Positions 33,868 to 56,754 of a stretch of 64,000 nucleotides of DNA are shown here, piece after piece (position 1 is the first letter of the stretch; the number at the start of each line of letters is the position of its first letter). This stretch comes from Phoronis australis (lineage: Eukaryota; Phoronida; Phoronidae). The stretch is taken from positions 1,341,855-1,405,854 of the forward strand of contig NMRA01000005.1 of the NCBI GenBank assembly GCA_002633005.1, in the 5' to 3' direction. Made by a program: the position numbers and the translations under genes. Under the pieces are notes generated by a model that was given only the letters and a program-made list of their open reading frames with translations, was not told the DNA's origin and did no database searches.

Positions 33868-34229
33868 TACATTTCCCAGCCGTAAATGATGAGGGAGGCA
33901 GTGAAAAGTATTTTTCAACAAAACCTGATGAAGTTTGAAAAGTGCGCGCGAAAAGATGGCAAGGCGACGTTGAAGAAGTGACGCGCCCAATGCCTTGCCT
34001 GCCCGATAGTCTCACATTAGCGATAAAATTACCTGTTTTTCAAGTAGGCTTGCACTATGGAACCCAATTATTGGGTCCTATGCTTGAGGCAGTATATACA
34101 CCGCATTTAGGCCTGGTGTGAAACTGGGCCTGGATCCGAATTTAGGCGAATGCACCTGGGCTGTGCGAGAAACATTTGTAAACAGGAAACTTTGACATTT
34201 GCCATTAAAGTGTCATAAGTAATATTTTA

Positions 34230-34420
34230 AGGTTACAAAGTACCCTAGATGGCCAAACTTACCAAACTTTGAAACATCATATCTCACAAATGGTTATCAG
34301 ATTCACATGAAAATCTCAGATGCTATACTTTATGCATTGTTCCCCAAAATCTTTCTAGGAATTGTCTTTCAAATTTTTCAATTTTGCATGAGAGGCTATC
34401 ACTAAAACAAGAAAAATTAA
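34230..34420 (+). repeat. Dispersed repeat, family D (5' part)
   Basis: GAAACATCATATCTCACAAA, then GGAATTGTCTTTCAAATTTT and GCATGAGAGGCTATCAC, match the reverse copy at 7660-8040 and the 5' half of 33180-33640. Confidence 0.5.
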
Positions 34421-35878
34421 GTTACGGGCAGCAATTTTATTGATTTTAATAACATTAATAAAATATTGAATTATCTAAAACATGTCATACTCCTCATGCT
34501 ACAATGTCCATTGGTTAACAGTGATGGTAAAGTCACTGAACCATGTCACAAATGAACGGTTTTATTTATCATGTAACTACTTTCGAAATCAAACATAACC
34601 ATGTAATAAACAGAGAAAACAGTTTATCAGTATTTTCTTGCAAGTACTACCCTTTTACCTACAAGTTTTCCCTCTAATTCCACCCAGCGTAACCACATTC
34701 TTTAAAAAAGATTTCAAGCTGACCCGGGCCACAACACGTATATCATTAAAGAGTAGGGTAATTGTAGGTCATATACTCTTTGAGGTTTCGATGATGTCAC
34801 ACATTCCGTTGCTAAGGTATTTATATTATGACTATGGCTGCATTAAAAATGCATAGTCTCATTAAATTTTGAATATGCAAATGAATTACTAATTTACAAA
34901 CAACCCCGGGTGCTCCAGCGTGCCTGAAACCATCGAGACACAATTACCATTACGATCTAGCGAAAGTCCCATTTTGCAAGACTATTTTTATGTAAATGAG
35001 TATGGTAATATTTCATCCTTACCTTAAAAAAACAAGGCACAGTTTTTATTACTTGTTTATTTCAGTATCAAATAGGATTGCGTAATATTTGGAATTACTA
35101 GAATTTTTTATACCTTCAAACTTGTTTTTAAGTGTATCAGTTATGGTGTTTTCTTTCAAACTGCAATTTATTTACAACTGTTTTTTTTCTTGATTACACT
35201 TGTACACACAGTACTCCAGGAAGTCACTAGGTGGCGCTTGCTACACATATGAATATTCACGGTTTTAATGAGACATAGCATCTGAGATTTTGTATTTATT
35301 TTGTTGGCCATGTATTAACAGTGTTGGTCTTCAAATAAATATTGGCACAATATCTACTTAAAAGACCTGCTTGTAGACTATTCATTATTGAGACTTCAGA
35401 GAATGAAATAATGACACTAATAAGTGAAACTATATCATAAATAATCCATAATTAATACATTTTCAAAAAATACTTTACTTACATTGTTGTAAGATGCCAA
35501 CATACTAAAAACAGTTGAGACTTATCTCCCCTGTTTGCACGGGATTGACTAAGCTGATTGTGCATTTCAAGTCCACAAGTCTGACTGTGTGAAGAGCATT
35601 TCAGACCAATATGTATGGTATTTGGATCAATCAACTTCCACTAGGAGGACGAAGACGAATTAGGCCACATAATGATCAACAGTGTTCAGAGGAATGTATT
35701 TCGACTGTTCTGCAATGGAAGCACACAGTGTTACAGTCAACCAGTGCCAGCTGGCATACTGTTGACTTTTTCGGACCTAGGAGGTCACATGGCAAATTTC
35801 TAGCGTTTTGAAGACTTAATAATTATACTTTTAAAAGTGACATTATTCAGGAGAAAAGGGGTATCATGAAATCAGCCC

Positions 35879-35945
35879 CAGTGTGGATTCGAACCCGAAA
35901 CCTTTGAGTTAGCAACCAAACGCTCTGCTTACAGCTAAATTGCAC
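35879..35945 (-). mobile_element. tRNA-derived SINE head or decayed tRNA
   Basis: On the minus strand it reads TAGCTGTAAGCAGAGCG, then GGTTGCTAACTCAAAGG (anticodon-like GCT), then a perfect B box GGTTCGAATCC. The acceptor stem cannot be formed cleanly, and a GGGGCTGATTTCATGATACC tail follows, so a SINE is the better reading. Confidence 0.5.
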
Positions 35946-37254
35946 TAGACACATAATAGAGTATTGTTAGCGTATATATCTGGTAAAGTTACTTCCACGC
36001 ACGTCTGGCAGACATTAACAGGAATTAGCAATTTGTAATAAAATCGCAAAAACAATGGCTTTTCTTGTTTTGTAGCTCTTGTCGGAGCTAATAATTTCAA
36101 AACACTCCAACAGTAACCCTTATACGGCCAGTTTAACAAGAATTAATGATGCAGTCCAAAATTAATCAAATAATTAACTCCAGCATTTTTCATCAATTAA
36201 GCGACATCAATGAACACGCAATTAGTAGATTAAAGAACAGCACAGAATGTTATTTCCCCTGATTGCTAATTACAGGTGTAATATATCAACCTGTTACCTA
36301 GTTTCTAAAAATTGCGTTTAGCTTGCAATAAGGAAAATATATAAATGGACATGTCTAAAATATTGTCTACAGTGTTATTAATAGCCAAACAAGATGCAGC
36401 TAGTTAAGTGTGTGACGGAGACGTGTTTAACTGCAGAGGAGGTGGATAAGGCAGACCATAGTTCTTTCAGGAATACTTCCTGATTCTGTTGACTGAATAA
36501 GAATCATAAAAACCTGCGCAAAAAAATGAAGGTCAAAACGACACAAGGTGTCATGTCTGCATGAGTGTAAACAATTGTCGTAGCTCAACTGCTCATCCGA
36601 CAATACCCTAGCTGCACATTTTAACCGTCTTTACCCCCAAAAAACAACTGGAGTGTATGTGCAGTCTGTGAGCAGCAATACTTTCACACACAGAAATTGT
36701 GTTTTTGTGAGAAACATATCTTTAATTTTCTTTCACATAATAACCATAGTGTCTGCACAAAACTTGAGTCATTGGAGCCAATACTCCACAATGCAATAAT
36801 AAATTACTTGTATGGTAAAGATTCCTTAAATTCGAACAGAAATGAAGGACAAACTTTTTCCTATTGCAGGATTCTCACTGCATCGCCAAAAATGTTCAAA
36901 ACTTGTGTTTGTCGATGACAGATGACTACATAAAGTTTTCAAATAATCAAGTAAAATTGTCCTCTTATTTAATCTTGTTGAAAATTTTGATGAAATAAAA
37001 TTTCCCTGTTCTGCCATACGGTGTTCTAACTTGTATAAAGCCACATACATTGTCAAAACGCATCAACAAAGTTCTCCGGCCCAAATGACACCATCTCTGG
37101 CTTCTTTTCCAAAATTCCAGTAGCACATTGCACGCATTGTCTTTGTCAAAGCCACACTAACTGCCTGAAGCAGAATAGATGACACCTCAAATCTACCCTC
37201 AACACTTCTCTTATGGCAACATTGTGTTTACACATCAATGTGACTGTAAGGTAT

Positions 37255-48170
<10,916 letters not shown>

Positions 48171-48463
48171 CCTGACAACTGAAATAAAAATCAACGAACT
48201 ACCGGTACATGAATAAACATTATGACTTTGCTATTAAACAAATGTCAAATGCACCGACTTCAGCGGCCTGTTTCTCCAAGAATCTTTACCCAAAACTTGC
48301 TCTTGCTTTCAGTCAGCTCCAAAGCAAGACACGTTTGTGCTGCCTCCTCTTGGTATGACTGGCACACGGGTGACCTCCCCGATAATCCTCTGGGTTTGTA
48401 CGCCTTTTTCTGTTTGACTTCGAGCACATTGACAACTAATGGTGTTCAGTCTTCAATTTCTTC

Positions 48464-48588
48464 GAGCAGCCCCTCTTTCAGTCCCCAAAATCAGTAACTG
48501 GCCATTTTTACACTGTACACGCCAGGGAATATGACATCATACCACCTGCCGCGATTACCGATTTTGGGGACTGAACGAAGGAGTGCTC
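48464..48588. mobile_element. 125-bp inverted-repeat element upstream of RTCB
   Basis: TTCAGTCCCCAAAATC.GTAA at the left and its inverse TTACCGATTTTGGGGACTGAA at the right form arms of about 34 bases that start GAGCA and end TGCTC. It lies 300 bases upstream of the RTCB start codon, in the likely promoter region. Confidence 0.75.
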
Positions 48589-49769
48589 AACGGTTTGATA
48601 ACGGGATATTTGTTGAGTTGGAAGGAAAGATATCGATGGCCTCCTGAGGCTAATGTGTCCCTCTATGCGCAAAAGGTACTTATGACAACGTGAATTTGAT
48701 TTTTTAATCAGTGTGAGGCATAATTCGCCAAAAAGCCTCCAAGGAGCTTCACCGTCTCAACTGCCTAGAGACTGTGGTCACTGTCTATGTCTACTACAGA
48801 CTCTGGCCTTGAGTTGTAGAGATTTACTGAATTTGTGGCCTTAGCCTGATTTAATGAAACAGGCTATGCCATCAGGTGGCTGATTTTTATCAAAAAGTCA
48901 AATGCTCTTCAGAAACAGCCGCAGGACTGAGTTGACGAGTTGTGCTATCAGAATCACATTCCCAGACTGGCCAACGTCAACGACTGAGACTCTTGACTTT
49001 TGTCCTGAGGCTAACAATAATTAAAAAAATGGAAATACAGTATAATTCTAAAGGCTTTGAAATAAAATTCTAAACATTTTCTTGACAATTAAAAACAGAA
49101 TAACCACAAAAAAGAAACAAACCAACAAGATTAGTGCGAGCACATACTTTCCTTCACAAGGAGATTACAGCGCACCCTCTTGTGGAATTTAATTTTCTGT
49201 TACGCCATCTTTTGTTGGACGCGTGAAATACAATGGGTCAAGAACGTCATCATGACCCTGGCCCCAACCTTCAAGGCCCACCAAAGCGCCCCCCCCCTCC
49301 CCCAATCACCATTTAATTTTTTTGTTTCACAAATTTATTGTATAATTACATTTGATTTGACATCACACTCATACTCGCCCGCATGTACACGCACGCATAC
49401 ACGATGTATTTTAAAGTCCTAACCAGGACTACCGAAGTAACAGTAGCATTGAATAATCTTCTTAACAAATGTTTTGGGAGAGAGTCCTCCACAATGAATG
49501 TTGTAGGGGCTCAAACTCTCTGTAAGAAATCTTTTTTCTTAGTGTTAGAGTTACTAAATTTGGGAATAGTCTGATCCTTTAGTACTATGCATAGTGTAGA
49601 GAGCAGCACCGATCTATTTAGTATCTAACGGTCGACTGTTCGTAGCCGATAAAAATCATTGCAACATTGTGTACTTTCTTACTTGTTCGTATCGCATACG
49701 AACGAACCATGGTGACTACTTATAAAGACTTTCTACCCCTCTGATGTGGCGGCGTGCTGACAAGTGAAA

Positions 49770-49820
49770 ATCTTTTGGTCTATTTACACCGACAAAATGT
49801 CGGTGTAAATATACCAAGAT
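49770..49820. repeat. Short hairpin
   Basis: TATTTACACCGACA and TGTCGGTGTAAATA are perfect inverses around a two-base loop, with the stem extended by GGTC/TACC and ATCTT/AAGAT with mismatches. Confidence 0.75.
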
Positions 49821-50589
49821 ATTTTAATAATAGCTGTAACTTATAGAGAGTGAAACAAGAGAGAAGTAGACATATATAATGAGTTTGTCATGCGCTAATT
49901 AATACAAATCTAGAGACTTACACACATCATTATCTTCCGTCGTCATCTCGGCTTTAACCAAAATCACCCAAGAAAAATACCTGAGCTTAAAAAATACGCC
50001 GAAAAACGTTTTAAGTCCAAATATAAAGACCCAAAAAAGAAGCAGTTATTTATTTTGGTTAGGAATCCTTGGGGATAGGAACGAGACCCGACAGAATCCA
50101 AAGGCTGAGAGTACGTGTGGGGTCCATTATTTTAGGCAAATTCGCACTGCGAATGTACCAAAATACGCAAAAATATATGTCTCAAGTTAAATTTAAAAAC
50201 CAATCAAAATACAAAGGGAAAATTCAGTCATCGGAAGTACCAAGTAAGACTATTCACCAATACACACCCTTTTAAAATATAATTGACCACTCTAGCTTCT
50301 GGAAAGGAAAATAGCCTTGACTCAGACTCCATCAATAGACGGCGCTACCATCACACACATGTATAAAATGTGTTGTACCGGTAGTTAATACTACTTTTAC
50401 TACAATTAGGACCAAACTAAGCTATTATTATTGCATCTTCAGACAAACATATTTCATCGTAACCATCTATAAAGTAAACGTTAAAAGAGGAGAATATCAG
50501 GGAAATTCACTTTTATTTGTGACTGCAAGCCTACAAATTCAATTAGTAATTACAAGACACCGTATTTTTGATATTTCATCAGTGAACAT

Positions 50590-50930
50590 TCATATCAACT
50601 TTCAGATACTGGTCTCCACAAAGTTTTGTATGAGGAGCTTTTGTGATTTTTATGAAAAAGTCTAAAATTTCAGAAAATGCCTAAGGTTTTTTCATCCATC
50701 TCTTCTTGAACATTTACATAAAATAAAAATTGAGTTCGTTGTTATTATATATGCTATCAGAGCCGCTTTCTTCTTTGATAAATTTTGCAAAATGGTCACG
50801 TGACCCAATTAATGGCACTTTAATAAAACGAAAATCAAAGTTTGCAGGTTTCCTAATTTCAGATAATAACGTAATTTTACCGAGATTTCATCTATAGTTT
50901 TGAAGATATTTGGCTAAATACGCGCCAGAC
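50590..50930 (+). repeat. Dispersed repeat, family D
   Basis: It includes GGTCACGTGACCCAATTAAT, AAAACGAAAATCAAAGTTTG, TCCTAATTTCAGATAATAAC and TTTTGAAGATATTTGGCTAA in the order seen in the copies at 33180, 17215 and 11690. Confidence 0.55.
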
Positions 50931-51158
50931 TTGTCAATAAAGTGCTACATAACTTTACTGAATCGGTGAACGTTGTCTGTACTGACACTGAGGTTATATA
51001 TGGATTCAGCCCAGGATGTAACAAATGACAATTGGTATTAATTCAGAGGAGGTCTATGTGCCAGTTTTTGTATTCCCGTAATGACAAAAGTAATACATAA
51101 AGCGCCAACTCACGACTCTTAAAGTGGGCATTGGGATTCCTTCAACTTTTGATTTAGA

Positions 51159-51318
51159 CAGGGGCGGATCCAGTATTATTTTAAAAGAGGTCTGATTGAG
51201 GATTTTTTAAAACGGGGGTCCAAGTCAACAATTTGAAAATTCCAGTTTTGATATCATTAAAATAAAGGAAAAAAAAACTGATTCCGGACCCTCTTGACTC
51301 CCTCTTGGATCCGTTTAT
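51159..51318. mobile_element. Short hAT-like MITE, divergent GGCGGATCC copy
   Basis: The left end CAGGGGCGGATCCAGTATTA and right end CCTCTTGGATCCGTTTATG are imperfect inverses. The interior differs from the GGGCAGAGTAT subfamily. Confidence 0.55.
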
Positions 51319-52070
51319 GTTAGACCACTTGTAGCTATAAATCTCGAAGTATCTTGTTCTTTACTCGGATAAGAAACGATTTCTCGGCTTGGGAAGACCT
51401 CTCAGTTCATTCATAATTTGAGATGATGGTCAATAACTTGGCTTGTCACGACGTGTCATTTTGTACGACAAGCATGATCTCAAGTTCTTCCATTGCCTGG
51501 AAGCCATTCCTCATCAAATAAAGGAAGAATTTGAGAACAATTTTATGCCGAAAAATGGTCTAAGCTAAATGTTCGAATTTTGGCGAAAAAAGACGGGTTT
51601 GTTGACGTTTTAATTTTCTAATCCCCTAGTCATATTCTATCCTGCATCAACTTCTGTGGAAGTCTCCTCAAACATTCCAAAGCCTGCGCTTTGTAACGTC
51701 TGCTGTGTTATTCCCGCGCTTTTGTTATTTGAGGGACGTGTGTTCGAAAATCCGAAATGCGTCGATATCGTCTTGAAGTCACAGCATGCTAAGTTGTTCG
51801 CGCGACACGGAACTATTGAACAATTAACTTCTGTATCTTGAAAATTCATTGATTGGACGTAGAAACTACTATAAGACGAAAATCATTTCAAACAATGCTT
51901 TTGATCATGATGTCGAATTTTGAAAATCGATATTGAAATCAGTAAATGAACTGCAATAGGTTTGTATTTACGAATTGTCTGAATGATAGATGAAGAAGTA
52001 GTAATCAACATATTTGGAATGTTGTAATGGTAGGCACTCGTTGCTATCGGAACATAAAGGACAGTCTTCA

Positions 52071-52227
52071 TCGGCGGATTTAGAAGGGGGCCAAGGGGGC
52101 CATGGCCCTCCTAAAATTCTCTCAGTTCCCATTTGACAGTTCGGGGATGCGAATGTCTGACAGGCAAAATCCTGGCTAATACACTGCCCTGGCCCCCCTC
52201 CTAACTCAAAATCCTGGATCCGCACCA
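52071..52227 (-). mobile_element. Short hAT-like MITE, GGCGGATCCAGG family (reverse)
   Basis: On the minus strand it reads GTGCGGATCCAGGATTTTGA, then the shared GGGCAGTGTATTAGCCAGGA and AGACATTCGC blocks, and ends TAAATCCGCCG. It is the third full copy of the family, in the opposite orientation to 15781 and 31552. Confidence 0.75.
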
Positions 52228-52902
52228 GGTCTTGAGATCTGGGTCGAATACCGTCGAGCTAGTGTGGTCATGTGCCTCGTTTTCAATACAACGCAGTCGT
52301 ACGCGATTTGGCATTTTCGCGAGGTTCTACCTTCTCCATTGTCGAAGTTAATGACCATTTGTTTTCGACGTTTCCCATCTTCAGGACGCAAGAACGTATG
52401 AACAGCTTTTTTAAACAATGAAAAATAAAAAACACACGTGTTAATACATTAACATTCATTATATTGTACAGTATCAAATGAAAACGAAAAAGCAGTATAA
52501 CAGCTTGTATCTTATAAAAATATCACAGTAACGTATACATGCTTGATGTCGTAGTAGTAGTTGTTGGAATAGCAATAGGCCTACAAGCAGTACCATCAGA
52601 AGTACCAAAGACTTATTTTCACCTTGTTCAGTGATTGCAGCACTAATTTCCAATATGGCCCAGGTTAAAAGACATACACCAACATGCAATGCAACTGGCC
52701 CATTGGTGGACTTGTTCGAACAGTCATCCAACAAAAAATGAAAGCTTTTACCCTCTACTACCCACTGACTTGAATCTACAGAGGTAAGTTGTGGCTAAAC
52801 ACGAAGTATAAAGTCCCTGATTTGGAGATCTTACAAACACGACTAGAAACTATTGCTGCCGTCATGCCGTATCTCTAAAGTTCTCCAATGCGATATATCT
52901 GT

Positions 52903-53235
52903 TTAAGACTGCGTTACAGATATCTTAGAAAACATAAGGGCGACGGTTTCACAACATGGCACAAGGCAACAAGAGAGACACGCTTGGAAGAACTTCTGCA
53001 TTGCCATACAGCAAATGTTGAGGGCCCTGAGACTAGGCGTGACATTCCAAACTTGGTTGAAGGTGAGGCACGCGAACTCGCAACCCCAGCACAAGGCCAT
53101 TGGCAATCCACAAATGACCGTCAGGAATTTGTAGCAGCAGTTGCGTCCGCCGTTGAAACACTTGGCGGCGTTCATCCAAACGCAGTCGATACTGTGAGCG
53201 CCCTCTGGTTCGCCGATGACGTCTTCAAACATCAC
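52903..53235 (-). CDS. Caveolin A exon 2 (terminal)
   Basis: The acceptor is TTACTTTTCAG|GTG. It has 110 codons and a TAA stop and carries the whole caveolin domain. Its length is identical to exon 2 of paralogue B. Confidence 0.94.
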   Translation of the reverse strand: MMFEDVIGEPEGAHSIDCVWMNAAKCFNGGRNCCYKFLTVICGLPMALCWGCEFACLTFNQVWNVTPSLRALNICCMAMQKFFQACLSCCLVPCCETVALMFSKISVTQS

Positions 53236-54276
53236 CTGAAAAGTAAATATTAAAACAATTTGCAATTTGCGATAAATCGAAATTTACACAGTACATAAGC
53301 ACCTAAGGAAACTTTTTTCGATTGTCATTAAAAATTTGAATTAGCAAGGTTTTACATCTTTAAGTTGTACTGAAAGACGAAAGTTTGTGAGTTTGTGTGG
53401 CGTTACACGGTTATTTTACTCTTAAAACTGCATTACCCCATCTTTAGTTGGCTAAAAACGAAAATCGAATTAAGCCTTCTACTCTGATGAAACTTTCTCA
53501 CAATATTTCCGCTAACAACAAGAACATCAAAACCATCAATAAAACGCTTTAGATTTTAACGGGACTGGCTAACACTAAAATTACGAATTCGAAAGAGGTT
53601 CATTGTCTTGAGTTGCTAATGGAAATAGAGTCCTATCGCGGAATGGATTATTATGAGACGGTATTTGTTAGAGTAAAACGTTTAATTTTATTCCCCTTTC
53701 TTAGCCATCTAAGACGGCGAAAGGCAGATCAAAATTTTGTTAGTAATACTATAGACACAGAGCACGTGTTTATGGTAACCTTTAGTGCGATCTACACTGG
53801 TAAGGATTTTTTGTTTGTAAACTCGACCAAACCTGGGTTTGCAAACAAAAGTTTGCCAATGTTGGCTTGCTGCCAAACACGATCTAGCAGTTTGTCAGAG
53901 TTTGCTATCAAAATTAAGTCAGAGATTGTTAATTTTGTGTGGTTGCCAAACTCATCAAAACATCAGCAATCTCCAAATTGGCCGTGCTTGCAAACACGAG
54001 AGATTACAAGTATAGACGGTACTTCAATTCTACGGCTGCTCGTAAAGCAAACTCCGTCAAATATCAGCTGAGCACAAAAAGAAACATTATTTTTCTTTTT
54101 CGGTTATAGCAAATTGTATTTTAATCGCATTGGTTTCTGAAAAATTAATGTTTTACTATTCGTAAGCGTTCAAAAACAATGAATTTCAAACAATTAATAA
54201 TTTCCTTAATTATTACCTGTATGTGGCTGTTGAGATCATTGGGATCCCTGTTCATCATGTCTACTTCGTCGGCCAT
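52903..54276 (-). CDS. Caveolin paralogue A, two exons
   Basis: Caveolins are hairpin-inserted membrane proteins that oligomerise to shape caveolae and organise signalling domains. Exon 1 (54217-54276) encodes MADEVDMMNRDPNDLNSHIQ, including the caveolin N-terminal NRDP.DLN motif. Exon 2 (52903-53235) encodes the family signature FEDVIGEPEGAHS, the intramembrane hairpin GLPMALCWGCEFACLTF with VWNVTPS, and the C-terminal domain ending ISVTQS. The total is 130 residues, shorter than human CAV1 (178) through a short N-terminus. The proline equivalent to CAV1 Pro132 is kept. It is unusual in having 15 cysteines in exon 2, several as CC pairs, and a scaffolding segment that is Cys/Gly/Asn-rich instead of aromatic-rich. 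It lies head-to-tail with paralogue B. Confidence 0.94.
53613..54071 (+). other. Open frame inside the caveolin A intron, probably not a gene
   Basis: A 152-codon plus-strand frame lies within the 981-base caveolin intron, antisense to it. It overlaps a patch of TTTGTTTGTAAAC/GTTTGCAAACAAA inverted motifs. No domain is recognised. Confidence 0.15.
54217..54276 (-). CDS. Caveolin A exon 1
   Basis: It has 60 bases, 20 codons, start context AAAAATGGCC and donor CAG|GTAATA in phase 0. A near-twin exon opens paralogue B. Confidence 0.92.
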
Positions 54277-54626
54277 TTTTGCTTCAATTTAATTAATGGA
54301 AACACGTCTTGTTTTCTCAAACTACTGACGGAACTGTGCTGGTTGCACGCAGAACTCCCTATAACAACCTCAGAAGGAGTTTGTCTTTAAACAGTTGCCA
54401 TGCGTAGCTACAACAATGTTCGAGCCATCACTACGCAAATAGGACAAGAGCGATCGAAGTGAGAGCTCACATAAAATTCGACCGGGGGGTGGAGGAGGTT
54501 AGATTGAGGGTAGGGATTATGTCCAAGGAGTGTAATGTCGTACACTCCTTATTATGAATTTGAAAGTTGACTTCGCATTTCCTACATAAAACCCTATTTC
54601 TGACACATAGAAGTAAGATTTTGTTT

Positions 54627-54850
54627 TTGGTGCACCAGCAGCGGCGGCGGCGGAGAAGGGTGGAGTGGCGGGTGCGGTGGCGGGTGCGATGGTGAGTGAG
54701 GGAACGGCAGGTGCGGCGGCGGTGGATGCGATGGCGGCGGCAGCACTGACAGCCGCAGCAGTAGCTGTATCAATCGCGGTCGCGGCGCTAGAAGCAGCGG
54801 CAGCGGCAGCGGCTGGGATAGCACGGTTTGAAATAGAAATAAATGTTTAA
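54627..54850 (+). other. GC-rich GCN repeat, alanine-rich open frame
   Basis: It is a run of GCGGCGGC-like triplets in otherwise AT-rich DNA. On the plus strand it reads as alanine-rich (AVAVSIAVAALEAAAAAAAG) to a TAA, and on the minus strand as proline/leucine-rich. It lies about 350 bases upstream of the caveolin A start. It may be promoter-proximal low-complexity DNA or an exon of an alanine-rich protein. There is no supporting partner exon. Confidence 0.4.
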
Positions 54851-56224
54851 CATGGGCGTATGAACCCCCCCAGGAACCCTCCGGGTAAATTGAAAGTTCT
54901 TCAAATAATTTCCGCGACCAGAGTCAATACCTCCAAAGCGCCTAGCAATATACAACAATAAACAACTATGCGCACATACCTTCAGCAAACAAAATCTCGA
55001 ATTCGTCAAGAAAATAGTAACTCTCTGTACATATACATATGTTAAATGATCAAGCTTGTTTTTCAAAATATACATGGATATATCTAATATTATGTTTCCA
55101 ATAGATAATGCTATAACGTATCTTTCGCGGGTATAGCGCATTCGTCACTGTGTTTATATTGCCCGCATATTATGTTGCGGGTGTCCATTTTTCTTTCACT
55201 TTACACTTCCAGTCTTTGCTAATTGCAACGTAGAATATAGAATTTCGTGTAGCTTTACATTACTTCGAGAAATAAGACGGACTTAAAAAGATGAACGATC
55301 GCTGTCTGACTCAAGTCAATGATAGGTGAAGTGCAGGGGGGATTATATTTGCTTTTGTCGTCTGTTGTCTTGACTGTAGTATCTAAACCCATCCTTTCTT
55401 TATACATGGCTTTTGAAACTTTGATAAAACAACTTGTGTTGAAAGCACTTAGTTAAGAAGATTTGTTATATTAAAGTGTGGTTGACCTCATTTGAAGATG
55501 TGAAACTGCGACATATCTAATTTGCAAGTTTTTTTAAAGATAAGAACAGTTTTATAACTTTATGCTTTTTGTTTCGATTCACAACGACTCATTCGTGACT
55601 TCAACTACGATCTTTGCACTTTGAGCAATTTGGCGACAAACTATACGTAATTGGCTTGAAGACGGTATACGTGATTTTGTTTTAAAATCTTGAGGATTCA
55701 TCGTAAAGAGTTGAAAGGCGGATAAAGAAAGCGACATGTCCATAAGAAACCAGTTTTAATAAAAACATCATAAATTCAAATTCCATATAGTCATAAATTT
55801 AAATACATTTTATCACAGATGCTTCGTTAGAGTGAGCTTATTAGCATATCAAATCATCAAGAAATTTGTGCCCATGTTTATCAACAATCGCCTACACGCG
55901 ACATCACGTGATTACCAAATACATCCATGCAACTTACTTGCTACTTTTCTTCACGGAGGCAACCGATGTCCGGAACAAAGCTCCGTTTTACTCAATAAAA
56001 AGCAAAACTATATGTATTTACAAACACGTTGTTTTGGCACATGATATCTACGTGGTTTTTTAAACCAAGCATAACACACCAACTTTTGAACTAACTCGTA
56101 TAACCATAACGTCTAAAGTATGCGCAAAGCTTTCAACTGGCAAAGAGATTTATAGAACCAGATGTTCATTTCTGTCGTATTGTCAAAGAGTTTCATTGCT
56201 AATCCTCGTGTTGAACGCCGTACC
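54851..56224. other. Interval between the two caveolin genes
   Basis: It contains upstream sequence of paralogue A and downstream sequence of paralogue B. Both are AT-rich, with no supported exon or RNA gene. Confidence 0.4.
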
Positions 56225-56557
56225 TTAGCTCTGTGTCACGGAGATTTTTGAGAACATTAAGGCGACAGTTTCACAACAGGGAGCCAGGAAGCACGAGAGG
56301 CATGCTTTGCAGAACTTCCCAGAGGCCGTGCAGACGATCGTGCATGCCCTGAGGGACGGAGTCACGTTCCAGACCTGATCAAAAGTGATGCAGGCGAACT
56401 CGCATCCCCAACACAAGGCCAATGGCAAACCGCAAATGGCAGTTAACACCATATAACAACAGTTGCGTCCTCCGTTGAAGCACTTCGCGGCATTTGACCA
56501 CACGCAGTCGATGCTATGAGCTCCTTCTGGTTCGCCGATAACGTCATCAAACATCAC
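56225..56557 (-). CDS. Caveolin B exon 2 (terminal)
   Basis: The acceptor is TTTCTTTCAG|GTG. It has 110 codons and a TAA stop. The MFDDVIGEP signature and membrane hairpin are intact and no disruptions are seen. Confidence 0.94.
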   Translation of the reverse strand: MMFDDVIGEPEGAHSIDCVWSNAAKCFNGGRNCCYMVLTAICGLPLALCWGCEFACITFDQVWNVTPSLRACTIVCTASGKFCKACLSCFLAPCCETVALMFSKISVTQS

Positions 56558-56754
56558 CTGAAAGAAAAAAAGATTTTAGTAATTACCGGAAAATTTAGCG
56601 ACTGTTGGCGAAATATTCTGTACTTTCATCAACTTTTTAATCCTATTTAATGACAACGAATATTGCAATGGTGATTTAGTCAAATGTTTACCTGAAGATG
56701 GTTATTCAAATCATTGGGATCTCTGTTCTCCATGTCAACTTCCCCAGCGAACAT
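56225..56754 (-). CDS. Caveolin paralogue B, two exons
   Basis: This second caveolin has the same architecture as paralogue A. Exon 1 (56692-56754) encodes MFAGEVDMENRDPNDLNNHL plus Gln. Exon 2 (56225-56557) encodes FDDVIGEPEGAHSIDCVW, the membrane hairpin GLPLALCWGCEFACITF and VWNVTPS, and ends ISVTQS. The total is 131 residues. Over exon 2 I count about 18 differences from A in 110 residues. It has 15 cysteines, several at shifted positions in the C-terminal third (RACTIVC, KFCKAC). The intron is only 134 bases, against 981 in A. The arrangement indicates a local tandem duplication. Confidence 0.94.
56692..56754 (-). CDS. Caveolin B exon 1
   Basis: It has 21 codons, context AAAAATGTTC and donor CAG|GTAAAC in phase 0. 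NRDPNDLN is identical to paralogue A. Confidence 0.92.

Larger units (their letters stand above)
26348..37254. other. Intergenic region between RPL29 and RTCB
   Basis: This 10.9-kb stretch has no recognised gene. It holds hairpin elements (27087, 27209, 29366), a composite inverted-repeat element with a tRNA-like SINE inside (28018-28761), a short MITE (31552), family D repeats (33180, 34230), a 39-bp minisatellite (33673) and another tRNA-like SINE (35879). Plus-strand frames at 30226-30444 and 32653-32946 look mildly protein-like, but I recognise neither. Confidence 0.4.
48171..52902. other. Intergenic region between RTCB and the caveolins
   Basis: No firm gene was found. Besides the elements listed (48464, 49770, 50590, 51159, 52071), the sequence is AT-rich with short unsupported frames. 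The RTCB promoter must lie at its left end. I see no clear TATA box there. Confidence 0.4.

Noticed and set aside
33562-34015. Open frames of 66-142 codons in several frames through the 39-bp array
   Set aside because: The period is a multiple of three without stops in several frames. The repeating peptides are a consequence of the minisatellite, with no gene context.
35879-35945. tRNA-Ser(GCT) gene
   Set aside because: The B box is perfect and a GCT triplet is in place, but the acceptor stem does not pair and the flank looks like a SINE tail.
52888-53253. 121-codon plus-strand frame
   Set aside because: It is the antisense shadow of caveolin A exon 2, whose minus-strand translation is clearly a caveolin.
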